The notes under the pieces are model-generated. The model did not search any database, had not been told where the DNA came from, and saw only the letters and a program-made list of their open reading frames with translations. From Sitta carolinensis (lineage: Eukaryota; Chordata; Aves; Passeriformes; Sittidae), in NCBI GenBank assembly GCA_032173965.1, contig CM063285.1, forward strand, positions 27,129,660-27,193,659: DNA of 64,000 nucleotides. The letters are read 5' to 3'. Positions 12,502 to 25,438 of the stretch are shown here, piece by piece; the first letter of the stretch is position 1, and the number at the start of each line of letters is the position of its first letter. The translations under genes were made by a program, and so were the position numbers.

Positions 12502-15500
12502 GTGAGTGACCACATGGGGAAAGCAGTTCCTTCATGCAAAGAAACTTTTTTCAAAAAGCTGTGTTGACCTGAGGGGTTTCCAATTTCTCAAAGTTTCAAA
12601 AACCCCCACATATGCAGGTGTTGCTTGTGGGGTTTTTTCCCCTTCATTAAATAATAACTTGAGTTGTTTAACATCACTTATTTCTCTAGACTTACAAGCA
12701 TTTTTAGAACACTACCATGTGCTAGCTATTCAAACTATATTCTATATATATAGAATTCTATATAGGCTTTTCAAAATACTGTTTTACAGGGAGAAATATT
12801 TCCTGAGAACACACAAGATTTTTCCTCTCTGTTACTTTCTCATGGCTAAGAGCTCTGGAATGCTATAAATTTATCATAACACATCAAATACTGCAAGATG
12901 AAAGTTTCCAAAGTGTAGAAATTAAGGAAGATAATTAGAGGCTTTGTTCTGGGACCTTTCTGTTTTGAGGAGTATGCCTAAAGTGAAATCACAGCACTGC
13001 AGAAATTCTCATACCTTCAGGGCAGTCCAGCGATGATGTTGTAACTTTAGTAGTTTCATAAGGCTAAGTTACATAGTTCAGCACTGGAAAAACTTTTCAG
13101 GTCATTTGAGGCTATCAAAGCAGATTTACCCTGCTTGAGATTAAGAGATTTTCAGTCTTAAAACCAGATGTGTAGATAGTGAAATAGTCACCCATGGCTC
13201 AGGAATATTTACAGTACCATAAAATATAACAATATAAAGTACAGGAACAGATACAAAAATTATTTAACCTTGCTTGGAACAGTTTGGAAGCTGTAAATAA
13301 GTGCAGGATCTAAGACTGCAGATTATGTAAGTGTTGGTTACACGTATTAAAAGTAAGACGTGGACAAGAAAAGTCACTTAGCTGTCATTCAGTATTAACT
13401 GAGTATTACAATTATCTCCTATTCAGACAACAGTGATATATCATTTATGACTATGTGATAAGTACTGTTTTGGGGTTTTTTGTTTTGTTTTGTTTTTCTT
13501 AACCATATGGTTACTTGAAGTATGTCAGTTTAAAGAACCAGAGAATCTTTAAAAAATTATAAATGGGAGCATTATAGCATCAGCCTAATAAAATAATGCC
13601 ATTTGATAAGTGGATCATTTTCAGGAAAAGGGCTGGCATACCTACTATATCTATCTCACTTAAAGAGTGAACAGTGGTGCTATTTATAAGTTCCTCAAGT
13701 ATGTATTAGAATTGCCACTTATTTCTGTGACTACTTGTAATCAGGGGACAGAATGAAGAGAAGGAAGAGTGGAAAAAATTAGTAGAATTCCATAAATGTG
13801 TATGCTTTATCAATGTTCTCTCTATTTCTGTATCAACTGTGTGATGGAGTTGTGGCTACTTGGTAATTTGGGAGGTTGCATTTGGGTACAGATACACAGG
13901 TAAATCAGTATCAGAATTGGTTTTGAGGATTTGTGTGAATCTCTTATTACAGAAGTCGGCCTTCAGTCTTGGATGGGATCATTGTAATAACAGTTCCGAA
14001 AAAAAGAAATGTATGAATACACTTTCTACAGCTTTTTGTCTAGTGACAAACATTGTGGTACTCAAACCCACATATTGTAACATTTAGTTCAGGCACATAT
14101 GATGGTAAGGTTGGGTACCATTGAAACATGAAGCAACGAGAGAGAGCATTCATCTTTTGAGAAAGACCTTCTTTAACTGTGTTTCCATTTTAAACTTCTA
14201 TGTCTAGTCATTTTTATATATCTTTAGAGGATGTTTTATCGATTTGCTGTAGCTTTATGGAATAACTTGCTGTTTGATCATGCTGTGATATTTTGCATAT
14301 TAGCTGCTTTCTTTTAAAATGGGCATGACAGAACTATGCACAGTCCACCAATTAAGGACCCTGATTTTCTTCTTCTTTCCATGCTGGATTCCAAGTATAG
14401 GCAGACAGTTCACAACTCATTATAGTTGTGACATAATGACATTTTTTGAAATCTTCCAAAAGCAGCTAGTATACTAACAACAGATGATTGGGTGATCATA
14501 AGTTCTGTTGGTACCACAGCAACTGCTTTATCCTCAGTAAGAGTGAAGCAGTTTTTTGAATTTAGGATGTTATCAGAAAGGATCAAATATAATCATTACC
14601 ATTTATCAGTACATAACATATCTGCTAGATCAAAAAAAAAATGTCTTTTTTACTTTTGACTACAACCATGTTAGAAAGGAGTGACTAAGGATGCCAGTAA
14701 TTTGTATTATATTTTCCTGGTTTAATTTCTTTTTTATATAACCATGTGCTTCAGTGCAATCTACCAGATGGTTCTAGATTCAGTAATTCACTGTCTCTAT
14801 TGCATTTTGCACATATTTGATATTTTGTTCAAATTTGACATTTTACAAAGGGTAAAGGGACTTAATTGAAAAAAAGATACATACATTGATAAATATATTA
14901 AATATTGTCTAAATATAAATATTCCATTTATGTGAAGAAAATGGGATTAAACACATTTTGGGTTTAACCTGTTGTGTCAGAGTGAGGTTAATCTGCCTCT
15001 GATTATTTTACTGTTTTTTCTTAAAACCTCAACTCTTTATCTGGGATTTAGTAAAAAATCCAGTGTAAGTTCTAACACAGAACTTTTAAAGGCAAGTTTA
15101 CCCCTTTGAAGCCTGTAGCTCTGAACTTTTATGAAGATACTTCCGTGTAACTAGATTCAAATATCCATTGAATGTGCACAGTGCATTAACTTCCAGTAGT
15201 ATAAACTGTCATTACTCTTAAATAGTGTTGCTCTCTCATAAGTTAATGACTTTGCTGTAAAAGTATGAACATTTTTCTTTCAATTTGTATGTTTTTTCTT
15301 TGTTTTGTTTTGTTTTGCTTTTTCTCGTATCTAAATTCTTAGGAGTCTAATGAAACCGGGATCACAGAAAAGTTGTGGTCTGCCAACTAGCAGAAGCATG
15401 ATGCTTAAGGAGGTAGAACTAATAAAGCCAGCTCTCCTCTGGAAATCTTGTTTTCTTTGTACTCTAAGGTCACCCATTTCAACTGCAACCCTGATTTCCC

Positions 15501-15839
15501 TATTCCCCTTGTTACCCTCTTTGCCTGAGAAACAATAGAGCTGTGCTTAGTCTGCAGCTCCCTGAATGCTGAGTAGCCTAGCCATCTCCTACCCACATTC
15601 TGTCCCTAGGGATGTTAATTTAGATCTCCATCCTTGAAACTTGTAAGGGTCTTAATTATCATTAAGACTTGCTTTTTTTTCCTCCGATTTGCTTAACATT
15701 TGACAATCACCCAGCTAAAAAATTGCTAAGTGAAAGGAGGTAAGACATACATACAGACTGCAGGTGATAAGGTTAAAATATGCAGGCATTAAAAAAGATA
15801 CAAGAAATAGCTGGGGTCCCCATGCTGAGATTGTGATTA
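12502..15839. other. Non-coding AT-rich DNA
   Basis: No gene or named repeat. There is a perfect 18-bp palindrome TATATAGAATTCTATATA at 12747-12764. Short GTTTT runs occur near 13475-13495 and 15300-15317. A perfect 8-bp hairpin (TCACAACT and AGTTGTGA) lies near 14409-14430. Open frames are short and look random. Confidence 0.55.
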
Positions 15840-16120
15840 AGAGACACCTCAATTAAAAAAAAAAAAAACTTTCCACACATGTTTGCAGGTTTTTAATTAA
15901 ACAACAAGTTTTTGTGACTGATACTATGATTCCTAATTAATTTTTAGATATTTTGTTTGTTCAAATAGCAGATAAAACAAAATGAATCTCCCTGTCCAAG
16001 GTTTTTAAATTAAAAAAATTGTTAAAGTGAATTACTGAGGTTTACTTGAGATTTTACAGTGATTACTTAGCTAGCTTTGTCCCAAATGCTCATGTGCAAG
16101 TCTAATTAACCAATAAGAAT
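15840..16120. promoter_or_regulatory. Candidate enhancer-like block dense in homeodomain-type sites
   Basis: Within 280 nt there are at least four TAATTA or ATTAA-type cores: CAATTAAA near 15850, TTTAATTAAA at 15891-15900, CTAATTAATTT at 15933-15943, and CTAATTAACCAATAAG at 16102-16117, which ends in an inverted-type CCAAT element. A 13-bp A run sits at 15855-15867. Such AT-rich, TAATTA-dense blocks are typical of deeply conserved developmental enhancers in gene deserts. However, AT-rich neutral DNA also produces these cores, so this is inference from motif density alone. Confidence 0.22.
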
Positions 16121-17634
16121 TGAGAAGACTTCTTAGTGATTGTTTACATGAAATGTTCAGAGATGAAAGAACTTAATAGATAATTCTGAGTCATAAAATA
16201 TAAATGTAAAATCACAAAAATGCTGGTAAATACTTGAATAACATCTTCAATTCCTCAGATGTGTCATAAAAATTAATTTTAGCACATTGCTAACAAAATA
16301 GAAGAAATTATATGCACACATGAAAATCGTGAACATAAGTTATTCCTTTTCTAAGGTAAATATAATTTTGATTATATGATTTAAGCACAAGGAAAATTTG
16401 AAAATCTGAACGGTGGTGTTATTTTCTCTATGAAAGTATGAGGCAATCTAAATTTACACCAATGTAAAGGAAGTAAATGAGAGGGTTCTGAAGAGATGCC
16501 AAAAGCCTTTTGAGTGACAGCATTTAGGAAACACAAGCTATTCATATGGTAATACTTTCAGGTAATTTGGTAGCTGTCTGATCTGCTATTCAAACATCCA
16601 GGTCAAAGTTATTATGCATATATTCTTGTTACTTGGTTACAATTACACAGCAAAGTTAAAATAAAGTCATCGTTATTCAGATGTCTTTTTGCAAGAGGAG
16701 GGAAGAAAATATTGTTTTCCATTGCTTTTTTGTTTTTTTGCTTTCTATTTTATGACAAAAGGAATTTATTCTTATTTTAATTTTAGTTCAGACTAGATGC
16801 AATTTTAACTAACGATTTGTACTTATGAAACTGTGAATTTTATATTATGGTGCCTTTGATAAGAGACTTGTGTATGAGTACCACAGAGAATGATGACTTT
16901 ACTTAGGTTTCAAGCATCTGCTACTTGGACTGTCATCCAACTCTCTATTACATGCTGTGAACTAAGTGACAAGTTTCAGCATAAAATGCTAGAAGGAGTC
17001 ATGCCCTAAGTGTGGGGATAAGCAATGTGCCACAAATCTCATATTTTTGGGCTACTAAGAGGTATCTTTGTCAGAGCAGGAGTTGCTGATGATTAGAAGT
17101 AGAGTAAATGTGAGAACATTCACAAGGTTGAGGGTGCTCATATTAGTAACCAAAGCTTTATCTCAGTTTCCATTCATAGGCTTAGAATTCTCTCTGTGCT
17201 ATGTCAGTCTGTGTGTCTCTGGTGGCAGGCTTTGGCTGTCCCAGCTTGGGGATCGGAAGGGAATCAAGCTTCTGAGCAAGTGCCATTTAGACACACAGTC
17301 TAGACAACATTCTTAAAGAAGTCTCCTCTGTTCATCACTAATGTTGAAGAAACTTTAGAAAATGAAAGGGAATAGAAGGATCAGAGGGAACACAACTGCA
17401 GCCTTGTGGTTAGTACAGTCTCCATAGAGAAGAAGGGAGAAGTACCAATCTCACATATTTTGTACTCAATAGTCATTGGAAAAAGACGTTTCAACTTAAG
17501 AGATTGACTTTTGTAACAGAGAAAATGTTGTCTTAATGAAGGTTACCTAAAACTCACATAAAATAGAGTCAAGATTTTATTTGGTTTTGTATGTTATAGA
17601 TACAGGCCTTTGGAAGCAAATACACTTTTTCGAC

Positions 17635-17659
17635 TTTTTTTTTTTTTTTTTTTTTTTTT
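17635..17659. repeat. Poly-T tract (25 nt)
   Basis: An uninterrupted run of T from 17635 to 17659, the longest homopolymer in the window. No TguSINE or CR1 body adjoins it, and no processed-pseudogene body is visible on either side. A simple slippage tract is the plainest reading. Confidence 0.9.
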
Positions 17660-17716
17660 AACTTTACTGGTAAGGAAAAAAAGATATCTTCTATATCCTG
17701 CAGTGCACTTTGCTTC

Positions 17717-17738
17717 ACATGAATCCAGGGATTCATGT
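17717..17738. repeat. Near-perfect 22-bp palindrome plus third copy
   Basis: ACATGAATCC, a 2-nt AG spacer, then GGATTCATGT: a 10-bp perfect stem. A further ACATGAATC copy lies at 17743-17751. The layout, two inverted copies plus a third copy close by, resembles the larger repeat at 6902-6967. Confidence 0.75.
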
Positions 17739-18179
17739 CAGGTACATGAATCATTCAATTAGAGCTTTTTTTCTTCAGTACTCAATCTCTTTCTGTCAGG
17801 TATACAGCTTTTCTATTCATGCTTTTCTGTTTGATTCAAAAAATTGTGATTAAAACACATTCTGGACCCTTGACTATGTAAGACAGTTAAAGAAACTTTA
17901 CATGTGCATTATCAAAGTGGTCTGGCAATAGTCAGATTTACTGTGAAGTAATTGCTGTGACTCTGGTGTAAATGATACTCTGATTTTGAATACATGCTAG
18001 TTATCTATACCAAAAGAGCAAAAAATATGTAAACAAAGAGAATGCAATTAATAGTTAAAAATGAGGAATTTAAGGCCAAGGATTTTTTTCTATTCCAGTT
18101 GTTGCTTTTATTCCTGGTTACTTCTGATTGACATAGCCATTGCAATGTTAAAGCAAAATGAATGGAGCATCAGTTTGCA

Positions 18180-18330
18180 CTTAGACTTTTGAATCATCAG
18201 CGAGCTGTGACCAATTGACAGCAACCAGCAACCAATCTGAAGGTTCGCCAGCCAGCTACATCTACATTAATGAGTTTCTTGCACAGCTAAATATTCAAGC
18301 AGTCTAAAGCAGACATCAGAGATGAAGATA
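18180..18330. promoter_or_regulatory. Candidate regulatory block with CCAAT and TGACAG-type motifs
   Basis: This less AT-rich block carries GACCAATTGACAGC near 18208-18221, AACCAATCTG near 18230-18239, and CATTAATGAG near 18265-18274. TGACAG is the core recognised by MEIS/TGIF-class homeodomain proteins, and CCAAT is the NF-Y core. Two CpGs (CAGCGAG, GTTCGCC) are retained. No transcript start or TATA arrangement can be identified. Function is inferred only from motif clustering. Confidence 0.18.
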
Positions 18331-18769
18331 CTTTAAAAGAATCATATTCTTCTTTTAGTGTCCCTCTTCAGCCACTTGCAAGGTTTTCATGGTTGACAGT
18401 TTTATTCATCTCTGTCCCTGTTAGACTATACACAATTGTGTTGCCACATTTTACAGTCCTAGCTCAGGAACTGAATATATAAGATGTGCTAAGGCAACAT
18501 TAGCACTTACAGACATAAAGGAGTAATTCATGAAGATCTTCCTCCATTATGTGTCCACAGCAATATATGCTAAAAAATATTTCCCTACAGTAATTTAAAG
18601 CATGAATTTATGCATATCTGGAAATCTGATTTGCCCTCAATCAAGTTCTCTATTTGTTAGTGCTAGATTTTTCTTATCTGCAATGCAATCCCGTTTGTGC
18701 ATGCTTGCACAGACTCTGTGGGCCAATGTAAAATGCAAATTCAGACATAGCAGAAACCAAATTCTGTCT

Positions 18770-19046
18770 TCATGGCCAAGTGATAGGACAAGGGCTAATG
18801 GCTTTAAACTTAAAGAGATTTGGTTTAGATTAGATCTTAGGAAGAATTTCTTTGCCGTGAGGGTGGTGAGGCACTGGAACAGGTTGCCCTGAGAGTTTAT
18901 GGAATTGGCATCCCTGGAGGTGTTCAAGGCCAGGCTGGATTGGGCTCTGAGCAATCTGGTCTAGTAGGAAGTGTCCCGGTTCATGGCAGGGAGGTTTGAA
19001 CAAGATGATCTTTAAGGTACCTTCCAATCCTAACCTATTTCTATAC
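18770..19046 (+). mobile_element. CR1 LINE 3'-UTR fragment (5'-truncated)
   Basis: A clear CR1 3' end. It contains AAGTGATAGGACAAGGGCTA (18778-18797), GAGGGTGGTGAGGCACTGG with AACAGGTTGCCCTGAGAG following, CATCCCTGGAGGTGTTCAAG (near 18910), GGCTGGATTGGGCTCTGAGC, then AACAAGATGATCTTTAAGG and CCTTCCAATCCTAACC before a decayed TTCTAT tail. It lies on the + strand and has no coding part left. It looks less diverged than the copy at 2620-3146 and belongs to a different 3'-UTR subtype. The open frames across it on both strands are chance frames in the UTR. Confidence 0.93.
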
Positions 19047-21629
19047 CTTAGAAAAAGAAAGAAAATGACTGTTTCTGTCTCAGTTTATTTTTAAATATAC
19101 TCACATGCCAGGTAAATATAAATTCAAAATGCATTTATACTTAAGATCTTTATCATATTAGCAAAGAAAACTCATGCTTTGGCTGATGGGGTCTAATCAG
19201 AACCATGTAAGGTTATAAACATACTTTATGCTTTATTATTCTTCATGCCAATATTAATAGTGATTTTTAATATATAACTGATTTCTATGTCAGCATGAAA
19301 TTCTGAAATTAAATCTACATATCAATCAATAAAAAAGACAATAACAGAGAAATTAAATAGATATTTTTTATCATCAGGGCTAAATGAGCTATCAGTCTTG
19401 TTTAAAATTAAAAAAATCTGTATTTTTCAAATTTGAACATGATTTTGAACACTGAGGAACCTATGGTTTATTTGCTTTCACATTTGAAAATTCACCTAGT
19501 TCCAAGAAAAGTCTTGAAACCGTTGTCAAGTTTTTGCCTCAGACGATACATTAGTGCATGTTACATTCATAGCAAACTAAGGTCCCAGTATTGAAGTTAT
19601 CCTAATTCCTTAAAAAACTTCTGTTCAGGCAGAGTAGTTTTAAACTTGTGGGTGGTTATAAAGGCAAGGCCTTTGCTCGACTGAGAAGCGCCCTTACTGT
19701 TTTAGGGCAGAGCTGTACCAGGGGAATACTGAGGTCAAACTAGCTTCAGGCATTGATAAATGCTAAGTTACCAGCACCTGAACACTTGGAGGATGTATTT
19801 TCCCATCCAAGTGTTTCTTTACTTTCTAACAAGAGAGAAACTTGATTCAAATAAATGCACATCTTTTTTTCCAATAGAAAAAAAAAAAAATAGGCCCACA
19901 AAAAAAATTTCTTTCTCTGAAAATCTCCATAAATGTTTTATTTAACTGACCAGTTCTTACTGTTTCCTTTAAAAAAGAAATTAGCTGCTAATATCCTGGG
20001 AAATATTTATGTTAAAGGTCATATTAAACAAAAGTCAAATCTACACTATCTAAGAAGTCTGGAGAAGATGTTTAATGCAAATTTTTTGTGGAAAAAAGAT
20101 GTGTGTCACTGCAGGTCATCTCAGAAGATTCTTGTTGGGGTTTCTCTGTTGGATATGCAATCTCAGCTAAATGTTTTGAAGAGGAGGAATCAAATAAATT
20201 GCCCTATTTTGGGTCTTTCTCATCTGTATACAGTTGTGCAGCTCTAGTAGACCTGAAAATTGCCCAGAGACAAACTTAAAAAATAGAGTGCTTTTGAGGC
20301 AGAAAATTGCTTTTCTGCAGCATGGTCTAAGGGACAGGATGTGACAGGAGGACAAGGAGTTGTCACTATGTAGTGATATTGTAAGGCATATCTTACATAA
20401 CAAAAAGGATCATTTGTCTCTTTTTTTCTTTCATTTTAAACTACAAGTGATTTAATTGAAACAGTTGGAGGTATCACCCCCAAACAAAGAACAAGCCATT
20501 ATAATTTACAATTAAAACTGAAAGTTCCTCCTTTAACCCACTTGTAATAGCTATCCTTTGCAGAGTGCATGTGGGATAGATGTCTGACCACTATTTCAGA
20601 AGCCTTATTCTCAAAAGAAGAGGAAAAAAAACGCACCTCATTGTACATGCATGTCAAATATTAGCATGATTCTTGTAGTATAATAAGAAAAGAAAGTGGT
20701 TTGTGCTTTTGATTAGCCTCTTGATGTTTCAGAGTGGTTTTGTATGGCTTAATTTTCCTTTTTATGGCAGTTTGTACATATAAAACAAAATGAGGAAAGG
20801 AGGGGAGGGAGAAAGAAATGTGCCATTTATATACCTAGGATATGAGGCTTCCTTTGGGTCCATTATACATTAATGGGTCAGCTGAGATTTATTAGGATAT
20901 GTATATTAATCTTTATACACATTCACATACTATAATTGTTCCTTTGGTACTATAATGTGATTAGCTGTGAATTTGTGCAATATTAACAATAATATGGATT
21001 TCCATATTACAGAACAGTAATAACAAATGGTTATTAAAAATGCATGTAAAGTATGGGATGTGAAAGCACTTCTAAATTCTCAGTAATCTGATTATGTTCT
21101 GTTGGTTTTAAATACCAAAATGGTTAAGTCTTTACTTTAAAGTAAAACCTAATATGAAAAAAACAAAATTTTTATGTTACACAGAAGTGAACAAATAACT
21201 CTAGAGCTGTCTTAAAGAAAGATTAATGTCAGTTTCTCATAGACAGCTGAGATGTGGATTTTTGCATTACTATTATTTGAATATGTAGCAAAAATAGACT
21301 AGAGAAGGTAGCAGAAAATTCAGCATTGGTACGTCCCTACATCAAAACTAAAAGGATCTTCCCTCCTTATGTCTGTAATCATATGGCAATAATTCCACAT
21401 GTAAGGCAATAATTTTGTGCTTTAAAGATATAGTATAATAGGTATATAGATAGGAGGAGCTATTAATTTTAATTTCGTGAAGGTTTTTTTTTTTTTTTTA
21501 ATTATTTCTCTTAAGCTAATTTAGGTTTTTTAAATGGTAATAAAATAGAGCAGACACTTTTTTTTTCAGATAGTTTGTGGCAATAGTACCACTGTGGGGC
21601 ACAGGGTTGTACACCCCCACCTGTTTCTC
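19047..21629. other. Non-coding AT-rich DNA
   Basis: No gene recognised. It contains a poly-A run near 19879-19891, a purine-rich tract near 20790-20818 (GAGGAAAGGAGGGGAGGGAG), and a 16-nt T run at 21484-21499. Overlapping + strand frames at 19933-20279 are short and match nothing I know. Confidence 0.55.
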
Positions 21630-21783
21630 TCCTTTTGTTTTGTGATTGGATATGACAGCTGCCAATAACATGGTCCCGATACCACCACAGGAGTGCGTTC
21701 AATCCCTGTATGGGCCATTCACTTAAGAGTTGCACTACAGGACTCTGTGTGTCTCTTACAACTCAGAATTTTCTGTGATCTGG
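21630..21783 (+). mobile_element. tRNA-derived SINE of the TguSINE1 type
   Basis: The 3' half reads GGGCCATTCACTTAAGAG (21712-21729), then AACTCAGAAT (21760-21769) and TTCTGTGAT (21771-21779). This is the CR1-like tail of the songbird SINE TguSINE1. Upstream is a tRNA-Ile-like head: GCCAATAAC at 21661-21669 matches the anticodon arm, and GTTCAATCC at 21697-21705 matches the B box of the internal RNA polymerase III promoter. A weak A-box-like region lies around 21640-21655. About 15 extra bases sit between the anticodon arm and the B box. The tRNA part is too diverged to be a functional tRNA. The left boundary is approximate. The family name is from memory of the consensus, not from a search. 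Confidence 0.75.
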
Positions 21784-24700
21784 GGTCTAGAAATTCCTGG
21801 ACTTGGCTTTGTGAGAGACAGAGAATGAACATTGAGAGCTTCTTCTATTCTCATGGAATATATACTATTTCCACAAAATTTGGAAGTTTTACTCTCAAGT
21901 TATTTTCATAAGGTTTAGTTTTTCAGTAAAGGTTTGTTCACCCTCCCTTCATGACCCTGTAGTGGAAGGTGTCTCCTTTGACTCCTGTTTCCTGAATAAT
22001 TAATTTCTATCTGTACCTTATATATATATCCGTAAGAATACAAGAAATTTCTTTATTATAGCTTCCACCATTTGCCATGTAGACTTAAGGTTCAGTCTTA
22101 CTATACTTAATCACAGTTCCTACTTTTCTTCCATCTGATCTACATTGTAAGATTTATTAATAGATTTCATTCTTTAAATCTCACCATAATCCCTCATTTT
22201 TATCTTCATCCTTTAGAAATGCTCCTTTCCCATCTTCAATGTTTTTTGGTCCTACAGGCACACAATTTCCTGATAGGATGTACCCTTGATAAACACAAGG
22301 TAAAACAGGGATATTTTGTTATGCATTTAAAAGGTATTTTTTAAACTTTCTTTATTTTTGTCATTTTATTTTATTTGGAAATATAATTTCCCCATATTTC
22401 TATTGTATTCTCCAATAGTAAAAAATTCTACCAAATAAACCATGTTAAATAAGGTAGGTGTGGGATTTCTAGCTGTTTTATTTTTATACAGACTGTAGAA
22501 AAAAGCCACCTACCTTATTTCTGCTCATGGTATTATGCAATTTAAGTAGAGGGACTTTTGTCATGCATTTTACATGAAGATGATGAGTATTCCATTGTAT
22601 TCAAATGCTTGTGGAATTGCTGTAAAATGACATACAGCAGGTGGGCCAGTGTAATTTTTGAAAGTCTCTCTGAGCTGCAACTTGAGCTGCTGCTATTTCT
22701 CTCTGGCATACCATACAGCTTAAAGGCAACTACTCTTCTCTTGCTTAGATATTGCATTTTATTTGGCTGTAAATCATTCCCTTATTTTCAGTTCTTGTTT
22801 GTTCTTTTTTTGCTTCTGCTTACTAATTTGTGACAGTAAAAGGCAGCCATTGGAAGTATAATTCTCTGCAGTGTACTTTCAACAAGGGCATGCAGGGATA
22901 GTCCATGGGTTCTATTCAGTGTCTTCTTTCATGTTGAAAGATTTGACTTGAAGGATTTTCTTCTATCTTTGTGGAAACCTAATTAAATGATTTTGTATTT
23001 TAGCTATGTCACAGCTAAAGCCGTTGAGTTTACTATAGCTGTTGCAAACTCCCTCCCCCTCAATATTTTGCAGTGCTTTCCCATAATTTTAATAGCAACT
23101 TTAGGAATGTGTAGCCTGGTACTGAATCAATATTGTCACTTACCATTATGGATTAAAAACTAATATTACAAATTAATTTAAACTGTAAGAATAAGTATGT
23201 ATATTCATTAAAAATATATTGGAGAAATAAGTTAAGAGCATTTCAAGCTGTTTACATAACTAAGAGAATTAGTGTTGAAAAAAAAACAAACATTTTAGAT
23301 AATGAAATTACACAACCTGCTTTTTTGATTTTGAACAAATTTTCATTATCTGTTTTATTATAAACTTTCAGTTATATAATATGAAGGGGAACATTTTATA
23401 ATTATGAACGTAGTGTTTTGAATAAAATTAAGTAGAAGATTAGAACACCTTATGTTGGAACATTGATTACCCAATCATATTTGTGTCATGCTCTTCTCTT
23501 CAGCCATGGAATTTTAAACTAAGCTATTCTTTCAGGAACTTTGGAACTTACATTTCTGGAACTTAGAAAAGGATATTTTCAACTGTCTCAGGTAGTTTTG
23601 TTGCTTCAACTGAATGAACACCAATGAAAACATTAGTTTAGATTCTCTTGTTTGCTATGTATAAATATCTCATAATCTTTATGAAATTATAAAACTGGTC
23701 ATAATATCTCTGAAATTAAGCAATTTTCTTTTCCCTGGATGGGAACACACTGAAGGCTTTGCAAGCAGCGCAGGATGGATTGGCTTAATTCTCCAGTGAA
23801 AATCCACTGTTTCATATTTACTTTTATACAGCAATTTCAGTAGGAATGTTTTTGCATGACTGATCTTTTATTTTGAATAGTTTATTAATCTTAACTTCTA
23901 TTACATTTCATAGGCATTTTTATAATAATAGGAATTACAATATTAGAACTATTATATTTTGGAAGTACCTCCTTATTTCCTGACAAATTTATTTCCCAGT
24001 GTTGAAGCAGACTTTTTGTCTGTTGAGTTGCCATTTCTCAGGAAAGGGAAGTGACATTTTTGAGTTATCTGGAGAGATTTTCTTGGAAATATTCATTCAC
24101 TATTAGAGACCACACTCAGCTAGTTCTACTTAAACTATACTTCACTGTCTTACAGTGCGGTTAGTAAGTCACAATTCCTTTAACATTAAACATTTTCGAG
24201 GTAGTCAGGTATCCGTTGTGGTGCATTCTTCTTCGGCATGCACTAGAGAACTTTGCTGATTGTCTAACATGAGTTTGCATATTGCCTAGTGTGTCACATG
24301 CTGGTGCAGCTGCTCAGGATCTGTCAGTCCAGAAGAGTGGGGCTTAAGGCCAGAAGGAAGCATCGTTTACTGGTAGCTGGACTTGAAGATACTCCATTTC
24401 CTCTGATGGCAGAACACTCTGGCACATCACTTACGCTTGGCAAACAGAATTGATGTTTTAATGGTAGTCGCTGTGAGTGAGGACTTAGATGTTTCACACA
24501 GACCCTTTGGAGTAGCAGAACCATATTCAATCACTACTAAAATTCACAGCAGTCCCTTACTGATGCTTGTGATGCATAATTTATGCAACAATCACCACTT
24601 AAAATGTGTGAACTTGATGACAAAATTACAGTTTCTTAGTATTCTTAATAGTACTATAAAATAGACAAAGTTATCTAAAACACAGCTGGAAAATTCCTAT

Positions 24701-25382
24701 GCATTATTTGTATTGTAATTTGATTTGAAAATGTGACTTCTCAGTTTCATAAAAATAATGATAGTTTTTAAATTTTCAGAAATCACTGCAGATGATGAAG
24801 TGTCTGAGTTCAAAACAGATGAAAACTATACACTGAAAGTGAATAATGTTTATCTCTGATTTTGAGATGTGCAGTTGTGACTGTATGTGACAAATGAATC
24901 AAGCTGCAATAGTTCTGCTACAAAATTTAGGTCTGATATTTTACAGCTTAGAGAGGAGAGGGAAAAGGATAAAAATTCTGAGTGTAAATACATAAATATT
25001 TCCATTAAGCAAATCTAATGTGTTATATCTTATAATTTAGAAGGTACCTTGTCATGCTGTGTAGAATACTTTTTTGTTTTCTCTGTCTTCCCTGCTTCTT
25101 TCTTCATTTATCTTTTTCCTTTGTCTTAAATTACTTTGTTTGCAAAGCACTGTCAGTTTCTGAGTACTACAATAATAGGAAGAAGTCAATTCTGTGCTTC
25201 TAATGGGCCAGATTTTCTGATCTGTCCCAGTTGACAATACAGATTTAGGAAACTATGTTTCGTGAGACATACGCACATTCAAAGTAACAGTAAAATAATC
25301 AGTGCCTTTCATATGACCACATGCATTAACTTACTTTCAACAGAAATAATTTTAAATCTCTATCAAGACTGTCTAATGATGG
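21784..25382. other. Non-coding AT-rich DNA
   Basis: No gene recognised. The block 24195-24480 keeps more CpGs than its surroundings and is listed separately. Short AT dinucleotide runs occur near 22019-22030. Open frames are below 95 codons and unsupported. Confidence 0.55.
24195..24480. other. CpG-retaining block in CpG-poor DNA
   Basis: At least six CpGs remain in under 300 nt: TTTCGAGG, ATCCGTTG, CTTCGGCA, CATCGTTT, TTACGCTT and AGTCGCTG. Most 300-nt stretches of this window have none or one. It is not a CpG island by size or GC content. It may be an element that has stayed unmethylated or a recently acquired segment; the sequence alone does not decide. Confidence 0.25.

Positions 25383-25438
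<56 letters not shown>

Noticed and set aside
18602..19027. Open frames of 65-105 codons on both strands
   Set aside because: They cover the CR1 3' UTR, which is non-coding; no homology to CR1 proteins.
21640..21712. Functional tRNA-Ile gene
   Set aside because: The head lacks a paired acceptor stem and intact D arm, carries an insertion before the B box, and runs directly into the SINE tail.
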